Source: Kaistia terrae (lineage in GTDB: Bacteria > Pseudomonadota > Alphaproteobacteria > Rhizobiales > Kaistiaceae). Taken from it: a stretch of 64,000 nucleotides of DNA. Numbering within the stretch: the stretch's first letter is position 1; each line of letters opens with the position of its first letter. A program made the position numbers and the translations under genes. Below the pieces are notes generated by a model. That model searched no databases and was not told the origin of the DNA. It saw nothing but the letters and a program-made list of their open reading frames with translations. The stretch spans positions 929,261 through 993,260 of the forward strand of contig NZ_JAPKNH010000002.1 in NCBI RefSeq assembly GCF_026344005.1, in the 5' to 3' direction. This document shows positions 16,539 through 24,948 of the stretch, in pieces.

Positions 16539-17765
16539 TCAGTTCACCAGCACAGGACGCGGCAAGGGCACCAGAAACCGACCGCCGCGCGCTGAAAAGG
16601 CGCTCTGCTGCTGGCGGATCTCGTCAAAGAAATTCCAGGCGAGCACCAGCAGAATGTCCGGCTTCTGCTCCTCCAGCGCGTCGAGCGAACGGATCGGGAT
16701 CTTCATGCCCGGCGAATAGAGCCCCTGCTTCAGGGTGTTGCGATCGACGAGATAATCGAGCGTTTCGGGGCCGATCTTGAAATAGTTGAGCAGCGTGTTG
16801 CCCTTGGCCGGCGCGCCATAGCCGGCGATATTGAGGCCCGCTTCCTTGAGTTCGGCCAGCATGGCGATCAGTTCGCCCCGCACCTGCTCGATCCTTGCGG
16901 CGAAGTCCTCGTAGGTTTCGACCGAGAGCATGCCGGCGTCGCGTTCCTCGGCGAGCATTTCCGCGACGATCGCCTTGGGCACTGTCGCCGTGGCCGCGCG
17001 TTTCAGGAACACCCGCATCGATCCGCCATGCACGCCGAGACGGTGCACATCGACGACCTCCAGGTCGAAGAATGCGCCGAGCTTGACCAGCGACAGCAGG
17101 CTGAATTCGGAGACATGCTCGTGATAAACGGTGTCGAACTCATTGCCGGCGATGAGGTTTTTCGCCCAGGGCACCTCGATCACGAAGACGCCGTCCTCGG
17201 CCAGCCAATGATCCACGCCGGCCATGAAGTCATGTAAATCGCCGATATGGTTGAAGGTATTGGTGGTCACGATCACCTTCGCCTTGCCGTATTTTTCGGC
17301 CAGCGCGGCGCCGGAATTGGACGTGAAATAGCCGACATCGACATCGACGCCACGCGAGCGCGCAATCTCGGCCAGGTTGGCAGCCGGGTCGACGCCGATC
17401 GTCCGGCAGCCGAGCTTGTTGCAGGCCGAGAGCAGAAGCCCGTCATTGCAGCCGATGTCGACGACGAGGTCGTTTCCGGCTTCCTTTTTCATGATCGCAG
17501 CCAGCTCGCCGAAATGCGTATGCATCAGCGTCGCCCCGGACGGCACGTAGAGGTAATGCTCGAAGAACCCTTCGGGCACCTGGTCCTCGACCTCGATCAA
17601 CCCGCATTCCAGGCACACCTGCGTGTCGAGCGGATAGACCGGCTGCTGCTTCAGCACGTCTTCGGAGCGTACGAAGCTGTTGGCGGGCGGGTGGTCGCCC
17701 ATCGGCAGAAAGACGTGGGGCGAGCGCGTCAGGCAGGCGCGGCAACGGGTCATGAGGGCCATCAT
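16539..17765 (-). CDS. Sugar C-methyltransferase (TylC3/NovU-like)
   Basis: A 408-residue SAM-dependent enzyme with three parts: an N-terminal zinc knot (Cys8, Cys11, Cys51, Cys54), a Rossmann methyltransferase domain with VVDIGCNDGLLL near 101-112, and a C-terminal domain with IAGYGAPAKGNTLLNYF near 330. Residues 214-217 (YHEH) match the catalytic Tyr-His-Glu-His segment of C-3 methyltransferases that act on 4-keto deoxy sugars. The start overlaps the 3-dehydrase stop; MM at 17765/17762 or M at 17753 are all possible. Context predicts that it methylates the carbon next to the keto group of a CDP-4-keto-3,6-dideoxy sugar (inference). Confidence 0.85.
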   Translation of the reverse strand: MMALMTRCRACLTRSPHVFLPMGDHPPANSFVRSEDVLKQQPVYPLDTQVCLECGLIEVEDQVPEGFFEHYLYVPSGATLMHTHFGELAAIMKKEAGNDLVVDIGCNDGLLLSACNKLGCRTIGVDPAANLAEIARSRGVDVDVGYFTSNSGAALAEKYGKAKVIVTTNTFNHIGDLHDFMAGVDHWLAEDGVFVIEVPWAKNLIAGNEFDTVYHEHVSEFSLLSLVKLGAFFDLEVVDVHRLGVHGGSMRVFLKRAATATVPKAIVAEMLAEERDAGMLSVETYEDFAARIEQVRGELIAMLAELKEAGLNIAGYGAPAKGNTLLNYFKIGPETLDYLVDRNTLKQGLYSPGMKIPIRSLDALEEQKPDILLVLAWNFFDEIRQQQSAFSARGGRFLVPLPRPVLVN

Positions 17766-19033
17766 CGATCTTCCATGATTGCCGCCGGGGCGCGTTCCTT
17801 GCGGACGCCGTCCTTGACGGGGGGCTTGGCTGATAAATTCTGGGCTGAGTAGCCTTTGGCGAAATCGCGGAACGTCTCGTGAATATGGTCGAGTTGCGCT
17901 TTCGTCAGGCCGTGGTGGCAGGCAAGCAGGATGCCGCCGCGCATGACATCGTCGGCGACCGGATAGCCGCCGGGGGCCGCCTTGTGGGCGACGCCGGCCA
18001 TGGCCGGCTGGCGCAGGATATTGCCGGTGAAGACTGGGCGGGTCTGGATGTCGCGCCGTTCGAGGAAGATCTGCATGTCGCGCCGGGTGAACGGTGCATC
18101 GGGCCGAACGGTCAGCGGGAAGGCCAGCCAGCCCGTCCTGGCGCCGGCCAGTTGTCGCGGCAGCGCGAACCACTCTTCATACTCCTCGAAGAAGGCGCGC
18201 TGGGCGGCGAAGTTGCGTTCGCGCGCCGCGATGTTCTGTTCCAGCCGGTCAAGCTGGACCAGCCCGAAGGCGGCGCCCATTTCCGATGGCTCGATGTTGA
18301 AACCCAGCTCCTCGAAGACGAATTTGGCGTCATAGGCGAAGCCGTCCAGTTCGACATTGAAGCGGTTTTCGATCGTCTCGGAATCGACGAAAAGCGAGGA
18401 AGTGCGGCCCCAGGAGCGCAGCAGCAGGGCGCGCCGCGCCAGTGCCTCGTCGCGGATGCAGACCATGCCGCCATTGCCGGCGGCGGTGATGACGTGCGAG
18501 CCGTAGAAGCTGGTGGTGCTGATGTCGGAGCGGGTGCCGGTGCTGGTGCCGTTCAAGGTGGCGCCAAGCGTGTCGGCGCTGTCCTCGATCACGATCAGCC
18601 CGTGTGCATCGGCAAGGGCGCGAATGCGGTCCCAATCGGGAAGATTGCCGATCAGCGACGGGATCATCACGGCCCGTGTGTTCGGCGTGATCATGCGCTC
18701 GATCGCGTCGACGTCGATATTGTAGGTGGCCTCGGCGGCGTCGACGAAGGCGGGGACAAGGCCGGCCCGGACGATCGGCGCGACGGTCGTGGCGAAGGTG
18801 AGGGCGGGGGTGATCACTTCCGCCCCCTTGGGAAGGTTCAGGACCTCGATCGCCAGATAGTTCGCCGACGAACCAGAATTGACCATGATGCCGTGCGACT
18901 TGGCGAACAGCGCGGCTACGCGCTCCTGCATCGCCCGGACCGAAGCACCCATCTGGGTCGATGAGCGCATGACCTGGACGACAGCGGCGATCTCTTCTTC
19001 GCCATAGACGGACTGACCGTAGTTCACGCGCAT
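17762..19033 (-). CDS. CDP-4-keto-6-deoxyhexose 3-dehydrase, DegT family, PLP-His type without Fe-S site
   Basis: A 423-residue DegT/DnrJ/EryC1-fold protein. In aminotransferases of this fold a lysine holds PLP; here the position is His180 (SFYGSHVITAAGNGG), the known mark of 3-dehydrases such as RfbH/E1 and ColD. RfbH carries a [2Fe-2S] cluster on four cysteines in the loop after the WGR segment. This protein has only two cysteines in all, and the loop after SWGR has none. It is therefore more like ColD, which uses glutamate to regenerate the cofactor and needs no reductase. No RfbI/E3-like reductase is seen nearby, which agrees. It lies between rfbG and the C-methyltransferase, so the substrate is probably CDP-4-keto-6-deoxyglucose. 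Confidence 0.82.
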   Translation of the reverse strand: MRVNYGQSVYGEEEIAAVVQVMRSSTQMGASVRAMQERVAALFAKSHGIMVNSGSSANYLAIEVLNLPKGAEVITPALTFATTVAPIVRAGLVPAFVDAAEATYNIDVDAIERMITPNTRAVMIPSLIGNLPDWDRIRALADAHGLIVIEDSADTLGATLNGTSTGTRSDISTTSFYGSHVITAAGNGGMVCIRDEALARRALLLRSWGRTSSLFVDSETIENRFNVELDGFAYDAKFVFEELGFNIEPSEMGAAFGLVQLDRLEQNIAARERNFAAQRAFFEEYEEWFALPRQLAGARTGWLAFPLTVRPDAPFTRRDMQIFLERRDIQTRPVFTGNILRQPAMAGVAHKAAPGGYPVADDVMRGGILLACHHGLTKAQLDHIHETFRDFAKGYSAQNLSAKPPVKDGVRKERAPAAIMEDR

Positions 19034-19072
19034 TTTGCGATCCTCATCTGCCGTTGGTCGACACGTCGGACG

Positions 19073-20173
19073 TCAGCCGCCGCGCCCCCAGGCGGCGGCG
19101 TATTCATCGATCTGATGGTTTGAGAAGGCGCGGATACGCGCCGGATCCTGCTGATACTTCTGGTACCAGGCGACAGTCATCGCGACGGTATCCTCGAGCC
19201 GGAGCAGCGGCTTCCAGCCGAGTTCGACCCCCGACTTCGTGCTGTCGAGGCGAAGAACGACGGATTCCGGCGGTTCGTTGTCGCGACGCTCGACGACATA
19301 ATGCGGGCGGCGCCCGTCCCATTTCGAGATGACCATGTCCGCCAGCGTGCCGACTTCGACGGTGGAACTGGTGTCGGGGCCGAAATTCCAGCCGCCGGCG
19401 TAGCGCGCGCCGGCTTCGAGCAAGCGGGCCGCAAGCAACAAGTAGCCACGGACAGGCTCCAGCACATGCTGCCAGGGCCGCACGCTTTTCGGATTTCGCA
19501 ACCGCACCGGAGCGCCGGTCTCGACGGAACGGACCAGATCCGGGATCAAGCGGTCGGTGCCCCAGTCGCCGCCGCCGATGACATTGCCGGCGCGAACCGT
19601 GCTGAGTTGCGGGCCATTCGGATCATTGAAGAACGAGGACCGGAACGCCGCGGCGACCAGTTCGGCGCAGCCCTTCGAGGAACTGTAGGGGTCGCGACCG
19701 CCCATCGGGTCGTTCTCCCGATAGCCCCAGACCCACTCGCGGTTTTCATAGCACTTGTCGCTGGTGACCACGACGACGCCGCGCAGCGATGGCATGCGCC
19801 GGGCGGCATTGAGGACGATGGCCGTGCCGACGACGTTGGTCAGATAGGTGTCGACAGGCGCCTCGAACGAGGCGCGTACGACCGCCTGCGCCGCCAGATG
19901 AATGACGAGATCGAAATCCTGCCCTTCGATGCTCTGGCCGAAGGCGCTCTCCGAACGGATATCGCCGACGCGGCCATCGACCAGATCTTCCAGCCCGACC
20001 GCCTTGCAGAACGAAGGGGCGGTCGGGGGCAACGCGACGCCGACGACGGTCGCGCCGAGGCGCCGCAGCCAAAGCGACAGCCAGCCGCCCTTGAAGCCTG
20101 TATGGCCGGTGACGAGAATGCGTCGACCCCGCAAAACTTCGGACAGATAGCTCTCGTCGACGAGCGCGGACAT
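19073..20173 (-). CDS. rfbG: CDP-glucose 4,6-dehydratase
   Basis: A 366-residue extended SDR that converts CDP-glucose to CDP-4-keto-6-deoxyglucose. The NAD loop reads LVTGHTGFKGGWLSLWL, the form peculiar to RfbG. VTSDKCYENREWVWGY is the catalytic Thr/Ser-Asp-Lys region, and DPYSSSKGCAELV holds the Tyr-x3-Lys pair. The gene is three bases after the rfbF-like gene, so both are co-translated. Product goes to the 3-dehydrase that follows. Confidence 0.93.
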   Translation of the reverse strand: MSALVDESYLSEVLRGRRILVTGHTGFKGGWLSLWLRRLGATVVGVALPPTAPSFCKAVGLEDLVDGRVGDIRSESAFGQSIEGQDFDLVIHLAAQAVVRASFEAPVDTYLTNVVGTAIVLNAARRMPSLRGVVVVTSDKCYENREWVWGYRENDPMGGRDPYSSSKGCAELVAAAFRSSFFNDPNGPQLSTVRAGNVIGGGDWGTDRLIPDLVRSVETGAPVRLRNPKSVRPWQHVLEPVRGYLLLAARLLEAGARYAGGWNFGPDTSSTVEVGTLADMVISKWDGRRPHYVVERRDNEPPESVVLRLDSTKSGVELGWKPLLRLEDTVAMTVAWYQKYQQDPARIRAFSNHQIDEYAAAWGRGG

Positions 20174-20176
20174 GGC

Positions 20177-20998
20177 CTAGATCCTCGCCTCGGGCTGCGT
20201 CGCGCCGACGATCGGCGGCACGATCGGCTTGGCGAACTGCAGCCATGGCGGCTCCTCGCTCTCGCAAAGGCCGTCGAGATAGTCGCGATCGCGCACCGTA
20301 TCCATCGGGTGCCAGAAGCCCTGATGCTTGTAGGCGAATAGTTCGCCGTCCTTGGCGAGCCTGGTCAGCGGGGACATTTCCAGCGGCTCGGAGAGGGCGG
20401 GAATGTAATCGAGCACGCCGGGTTCGAAGACGAAGAAGCCGCCATTGATCCAGGTCTCGTACTTGCGCACCTTCTCGGTGAACTCGACCACCTGGTCGCC
20501 TTCGATCTCCAGATTGCCGAAGCGGGCCGGCGGCTGCACCGCCGTGACGGTGGCAAGCCGGCCATGCGAGCGATGGAATTTGAGCAGGGCGTCGAGGTCG
20601 ATATTTCCGACGCCGTCCGAATAGGTCACCATGAAGGTGCCGCTATCGAGCCAGTCGCGCAGCCGCAGCAGGCGGCCGCCAGTCATGGTCGAGAGCCCGG
20701 TGTCGACGACGGAGACATTCCAGTCGAGCGGCCGGGTAGGTCGAAGAACCATCGAGCCACTTCCCAGCGCGACCGTGAAATCGGCCGTCGACAAGTGGAA
20801 ATTGTGGAAGAAGTTCTTGATCATCATGCACTTGTAGCCACCGGCCACGACGAAATCGCGATAGCCCCAATGGCTATAGATATCCATGACGTGCAGGATG
20901 ATCGGGCGTCCGCCGACCTCCACCATCGGCTTTGGGATCCGATTGGTTTCTTCGGCAAGGCGAGAGCCGAGACCTCCGGCCAGAAGAACAATTTTCAT
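20177..20998 (-). CDS. rfbF: Glucose-1-phosphate cytidylyltransferase
   Basis: A 273-residue nucleotidyltransferase that joins CTP and glucose 1-phosphate. VLLAGGLGSRLAEETNRIPK at the start is the nucleotide-binding signature, VTYSDGVGNIDLD carries the metal-binding Asp, and WINGGFFVFEPG and QGFWHPMDTVRD are family segments. It is the first gene of the minus-strand operon and faces a divergent membrane glycosyltransferase across an AT-rich gap. It starts the CDP-deoxysugar pathway. Confidence 0.94.
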   Translation of the reverse strand: MKIVLLAGGLGSRLAEETNRIPKPMVEVGGRPIILHVMDIYSHWGYRDFVVAGGYKCMMIKNFFHNFHLSTADFTVALGSGSMVLRPTRPLDWNVSVVDTGLSTMTGGRLLRLRDWLDSGTFMVTYSDGVGNIDLDALLKFHRSHGRLATVTAVQPPARFGNLEIEGDQVVEFTEKVRKYETWINGGFFVFEPGVLDYIPALSEPLEMSPLTRLAKDGELFAYKHQGFWHPMDTVRDRDYLDGLCESEEPPWLQFAKPIVPPIVGATQPEARI

Positions 20999-21457
20999 GA
21001 CGAGCCTCCAGCGTGCCAGCCGTGGGATGGAGCGTGGTCATCGTGTCCATGCGAGGGGGCGCGTCCCTCTGGACGCGCTCCCGCGAAATGCCTCGATCGG
21101 CAACGTTCAGGATTGGCCTGGATAACAGTGTCGCGAGGACAGCATGTTCAGCATGCAAGCAGTCGAGTTCTTTGGTAATCTGAGCGGAAGTATTCAGACT
21201 GCTTTGCCAAATCGTGTTCTTGTTTATCGAATTCAGGTAATATCAATAAGTATTATACTGACTGAAATGCTATCTCATCTTGGGTAAACCCGCAAGGCCG
21301 CAGCATGTCAGGATAATCCCTCGTCCATCCGTCGGGATTCATGCTGTATGGTTCGACTGCATCAATCTGGATACTCGCGAATTCAGGATTCCGGTTCAGC
21401 GGCCGTCGTTCGGTCGCTGCCCTGATTGGGACGACGCCTTCCGCTCGGAGCTTCGAG
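20999..21457. promoter_or_regulatory. Divergent intergenic region, AT-rich in the middle
   Basis: This 459-base gap separates rfbF (minus) and the membrane glycosyltransferase (plus) and should hold both promoters. The part from about 21160 to 21290 is clearly richer in A and T than its surroundings, with runs such as GGTAATATCAATAAGTATTA. I saw no gene in it and no clear operator; an upstream extension of the plus-strand frame lacks a domain and a ribosome-binding site. Confidence 0.55.
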
Positions 21458-23107
21458 ATGGCCTATCTTGAGAAAGTCTCCCCGCTGCAAAGGGTGCAGC
21501 ATCCAGCAAGATCGGGATCGCTGCTGCTCAGCGCCGGCGTCGCGATCCTGTCGGCGCTGATCTTCGTTGCCCTGGCGCTGCGCATCCTGAACTACGAGAT
21601 GCGCAAGGATGAACAGCTCTACGTCCCGCCGATCCGCCTGCTCGATACGCAGGAGATCTACAGGGACTTCTTCTATAACCATACGCCTGGCTCGGCCTGG
21701 CTGTTCTATGGCCTCGGCAGGCTGACCGGGTCGGATCATCTTCTTTTGACCGGGCGCCTCGGCGTCCTGCTTGGATGGGTGGTCCTGATCGCGGTGATCG
21801 GCGGCATCAGTTATGCGCTGACGCAGTCGCGCCTGATCAGCTGGTGCATCGTCATTCTCAGTGTGACCAATGAACTGTTCCTGACGCAACCCGGCATGAC
21901 GGCGACGAACAACCTGCTGCCGCTGCCGCTCTCTTTTCTCGGGCTGGGGCTCTTCATCCTGGGTGTGCGGGACGAGCGTGACCGTCCCATGCTGTATGCC
22001 GGGGCGGGGTTCTTCCTGTCGCTGGCCGTCTGTTTCAAGATCAGCGCCGTCGCCTTCATTCCGCCGGTGGTGATCGCTTCCTTCCTGCTGCCGCGGGCGC
22101 TCGGTGTGCAGGAGAGGGGTTTGCGCGTTGTGGCGCCTCTTGCCTTGGGCGGGGCGATCGGCGGGTTACCGGTTCTTCTCTATCTCGTCACCGACCGGCA
22201 GCGCTTTCTGGCCCATGTGCTCGGCTATCATACCGGCCCGCATGTCCAATACATGCGGATGCCCGGCGTCGCGGATGAGGGGGCGGCGATGACGCTGGCT
22301 GCCAAGCTTCTGCTCGCCCACGACATCTGGCTCGCGGCCGGGGTCGCCGTGGCGCTGGTGGCCGTGGGGGCACTGCTCATCACGCTGCTTTGGGGGGGAG
22401 GCGAAGCTCGCCCCGCGACACGCGGCCTGACGATGGGGCCGGCATGGGTCGTGGTCGGCGCACTGATCTTCAGCGCCGCCTTGAGTTTCATCCCGACGCC
22501 GGGTTTCCCGCAATATTTCGCGCAGCCGCTGATCTGCATTCCGCTGGCGCTTGCCGTCCTTTTCGCAGGGCTCGGTTCCAACGAGCGCCGGCATGTCGCG
22601 CCGGCGCTTCTCGCGGCGACCGTGATTGCCCTGGTGATCGCGGCGCCGCGCTTCGGCCAGTATCTCGGCACGGCGCTTCATCCGGAACGCTGGACGGTGA
22701 TGCGTGTCCATGACGGCGGGGTTGCGCTCGCGGAGCGGATGACCGAGGCCGGCGCGGATGGCAGGGTGGCGACTCTGGCGCCGATCTATCCGCTTGAGGG
22801 CGGGCTGGAGGTCTATCCCGAACTCGCGACGGGGCCCTTTGCCTACCGGACCGGTGACATCACGCCGCCCGCGCTCGCTGGCCAATATCGCATGACGTCG
22901 CCGACGCGGATCGGCGCCCTGCTTGACAGCGATCCACCGGCGGCGCTGCTGCTTGGCTTCGACGACACGCTCGAAGCGCCGATGGTCGCCTATGCCGAAG
23001 CAAACGGCTATGAGCGGGTTACGGATCTCGGCATCAGGGATCGCTACGGCAACGCGGTCCTCTATCTCAGGCGACCGGGGCAAGCCGTTTCGTCGCCGGC
23101 ACCGTGA
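21458..23107 (+). CDS. GT-C-type integral membrane glycosyltransferase (GT39/ArnT-like)
   Basis: A 549-residue protein with about ten to twelve predicted membrane helices and a short soluble C-terminal domain. After the first helix comes RKDEQLY (Asp51-Glu52), matching the acidic pair in the first periplasmic loop of GT-C enzymes, which take sugars from polyprenyl-phosphate donors on the periplasmic side. Start ATG 21458 is chosen over longer frames. A G7 run lies at 22392-22398 inside the gene. It is divergent from the CDP-sugar operon containing GtrB- and GtrA-like genes, so it is the likely transferase of that system (inference). The last 41 bp overlap the convergent GT4 gene. Confidence 0.75.
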   Translation: MAYLEKVSPLQRVQHPARSGSLLLSAGVAILSALIFVALALRILNYEMRKDEQLYVPPIRLLDTQEIYRDFFYNHTPGSAWLFYGLGRLTGSDHLLLTGRLGVLLGWVVLIAVIGGISYALTQSRLISWCIVILSVTNELFLTQPGMTATNNLLPLPLSFLGLGLFILGVRDERDRPMLYAGAGFFLSLAVCFKISAVAFIPPVVIASFLLPRALGVQERGLRVVAPLALGGAIGGLPVLLYLVTDRQRFLAHVLGYHTGPHVQYMRMPGVADEGAAMTLAAKLLLAHDIWLAAGVAVALVAVGALLITLLWGGGEARPATRGLTMGPAWVVVGALIFSAALSFIPTPGFPQYFAQPLICIPLALAVLFAGLGSNERRHVAPALLAATVIALVIAAPRFGQYLGTALHPERWTVMRVHDGGVALAERMTEAGADGRVATLAPIYPLEGGLEVYPELATGPFAYRTGDITPPALAGQYRMTSPTRIGALLDSDPPAALLLGFDDTLEAPMVAYAEANGYERVTDLGIRDRYGNAVLYLRRPGQAVSSPAP

Positions 23108-24188
23108 TCGCGTCGGCGATCAGGCCGTCCCATCTCGCGAGCAACGAGGGCATCGAGTAGCGAGCGGCTGCGACGCGGGCGCCTGAAGCGCCCAGACTGT
23201 GTCGCAGCTCCGGGTCCCCTGCGAGGCGCAGCATGGCGTCACCAAGCTGGTCGACATCGCCAGCCGGGACCAGAACGCCCATATCGGGGCTGCTCAGTAT
23301 CTCGGACGGTCCCCAGGGACAATCGAAGGCAATGCTGGGGAGGCTTGCCATCATGGCCTCGAGCAGGACGTTCGGAAATCCTTCGAACCGCGAGCTCAGC
23401 ACGAACATGTCGCCGGCGAGCAACCAGTCGCCGGGTCGCTTGGTAAGGCCTGGCATGTGAACCCTGTCGCCGATGCCGAGATCCTGCGCCTGTCGTTCGA
23501 GGGGCGCGCGCTGCGGGCCTTCGCCAAAGATGGTCAGGCGGCCGGCGGGCACCTGACGGGCGAAACGCGCGAAAGCCTCGAGAAGCAGATCGAACCCCTT
23601 CTGCTCCTCCAGTCGGCCGACCGCCACGACCCTTGTTCCATCGCCGGGGAGGGGAGCGAAGCCGTCCGGCAAGGCAACGGGGTTCGGGATGATCGTGGCC
23701 TTCGATCGCAATCCCGGCGGCAGGGCGTCGCAGGCATCGGCTGTCTGCATCACGAGCCTGGAGGCGCGGCGCGCGGCGAGGGGGCTGGCGAGCCGCCAGA
23801 CCGAGCTCATCGACTGGGATTTGAAATTGTTCCGTTCCGACATGATGACCGGAGTGTCGAAGCCGATCGTCGCGAGACCCGCTATCACGTTGATCTTGGT
23901 CAGGAAGGATATGACCAGGTCGGGGGAAATCTCGGCGAGGCGGCGGCGGAGCGCGATAATCTGCCGGCTGGCACCCGCGATGCGTCTTCCCTGACTCCCA
24001 AGTCCACGACCACCCAGCGTCGAGACCTTGATGTCGGGATCGTATGGGAAATAGGATTCCGGGCCGTCGGCATTCACGGCGAGGATATGGATCGCGTCCC
24101 CGCTTTGCCTGCGGTGATGGGCAAGCAGGTTGACAATCTTTTCCGCACCGCCCGCGCCGAGCCCGGAGAGGACGAACGCAATTCTCAC
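23067..24188 (-). CDS. Glycosyltransferase family 4
   Basis: A 373-residue GT-B enzyme. The N-terminal half starts VRIAFVLSGLGAGGAEKIVN, with the GGAE acceptor-domain motif, and SERNNFKSQ is a mid-domain segment. The C-terminal half has VAVGRLEEQKGFDLLLEAF and FEGFPNVLLEAM, the donor-binding E-x7-E region. I prefer GTG 24188 as start because GGAGG lies 7 bases upstream; an ATG at 24248 would add 20 non-conserved residues. It is closely similar in motif layout to the GT4 at 43668-44846, so the two are probably paralogues. Sugar specificity is unknown. Confidence 0.87.
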   Translation of the reverse strand: MRIAFVLSGLGAGGAEKIVNLLAHHRRQSGDAIHILAVNADGPESYFPYDPDIKVSTLGGRGLGSQGRRIAGASRQIIALRRRLAEISPDLVISFLTKINVIAGLATIGFDTPVIMSERNNFKSQSMSSVWRLASPLAARRASRLVMQTADACDALPPGLRSKATIIPNPVALPDGFAPLPGDGTRVVAVGRLEEQKGFDLLLEAFARFARQVPAGRLTIFGEGPQRAPLERQAQDLGIGDRVHMPGLTKRPGDWLLAGDMFVLSSRFEGFPNVLLEAMMASLPSIAFDCPWGPSEILSSPDMGVLVPAGDVDQLGDAMLRLAGDPELRHSLGASGARVAAARYSMPSLLARWDGLIADAITVPATKRLAPVA

Positions 24189-24288
24189 CTCGGCCTCCGC
24201 TGTCTCGCCGCCGCTTACAAGGATTATCGCCGCTTCAGAAGCCAGCACTGCCAGTTGAACGACTTCCGCGGCACGCGTCGCATCAATC

Positions 24289-24948
24289 TCAGGTGACGTT
24301 CAGCCAGCCATGCGTCACGGCGAAGTGAACGATCTGCGCCCGCGAATGCAGCTTCAGCTTTTCGGTGGCTCTCGCCTTGTAGGTCTCGATCGACTTGATG
24401 CTGATATTGGCGCGCGCCGCGATTTCCTTGTTGGAATAGCCGAGCGCCACCATCCGCAAGACATCCTGCTCGCGCGCTGTAAGCCCCAGGGCACCGACCG
24501 ATCTGGCGATCGCCGCGTTCTGTTCGGCCGGCGCCACCGTCATTTCACTCGCCGTCGGCGGGTCGAAGAACAGGCCGCCCAGCATGACCGAGCGGATCGC
24601 GAGCAGCATATTCTGACCGGCCGAGCATTTCTGGACGAAGCCTTTTGCCCCAACCTGCAACGCCTGCTGGACGTAGCTGCGATCATGATAGAGCGTCATG
24701 ATCACGACGTGCGCAGAATAGCCTCGCTTGATGATCTGCTCGGTCAGGACCAGGCCGTTTATGTCCGGCAGCGAGACGTCCAGCACGGAGACATCCGGTA
24801 TGGTCCGGCTGATGACCTCCAGCGCATCGGCGCCGTTACTGGCTTCGCCGACGCAGATGATGTCATCCGAGGCTTCGATCAGCGCACGAGCGCCGGCCAG
24901 CACGACGGGGTGGTCGTCGACAATCACTGTCCGTATTGGCGATGTCAT
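24289..24948 (-). CDS. NarL/FixJ-type response regulator
   Basis: A 219-residue two-domain regulator. The receiver domain (1-120) has Asp11/Asp12, phosphoacceptor Asp57 in VLDVSLPDINGL, Thr85 and Lys107. The C-terminal LuxR-type helix-turn-helix reads LTAREQDVLRMVALGYSNKE and ends with IETYKARATEKL. It overlaps the sensor kinase gene by 4 bp (ATGA), so the two form a pair. Location inside the polysaccharide locus suggests control of some of these genes, but no binding site can be deduced. Confidence 0.9.
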   Translation of the reverse strand: MTSPIRTVIVDDHPVVLAGARALIEASDDIICVGEASNGADALEVISRTIPDVSVLDVSLPDINGLVLTEQIIKRGYSAHVVIMTLYHDRSYVQQALQVGAKGFVQKCSAGQNMLLAIRSVMLGGLFFDPPTASEMTVAPAEQNAAIARSVGALGLTAREQDVLRMVALGYSNKEIAARANISIKSIETYKARATEKLKLHSRAQIVHFAVTHGWLNVT

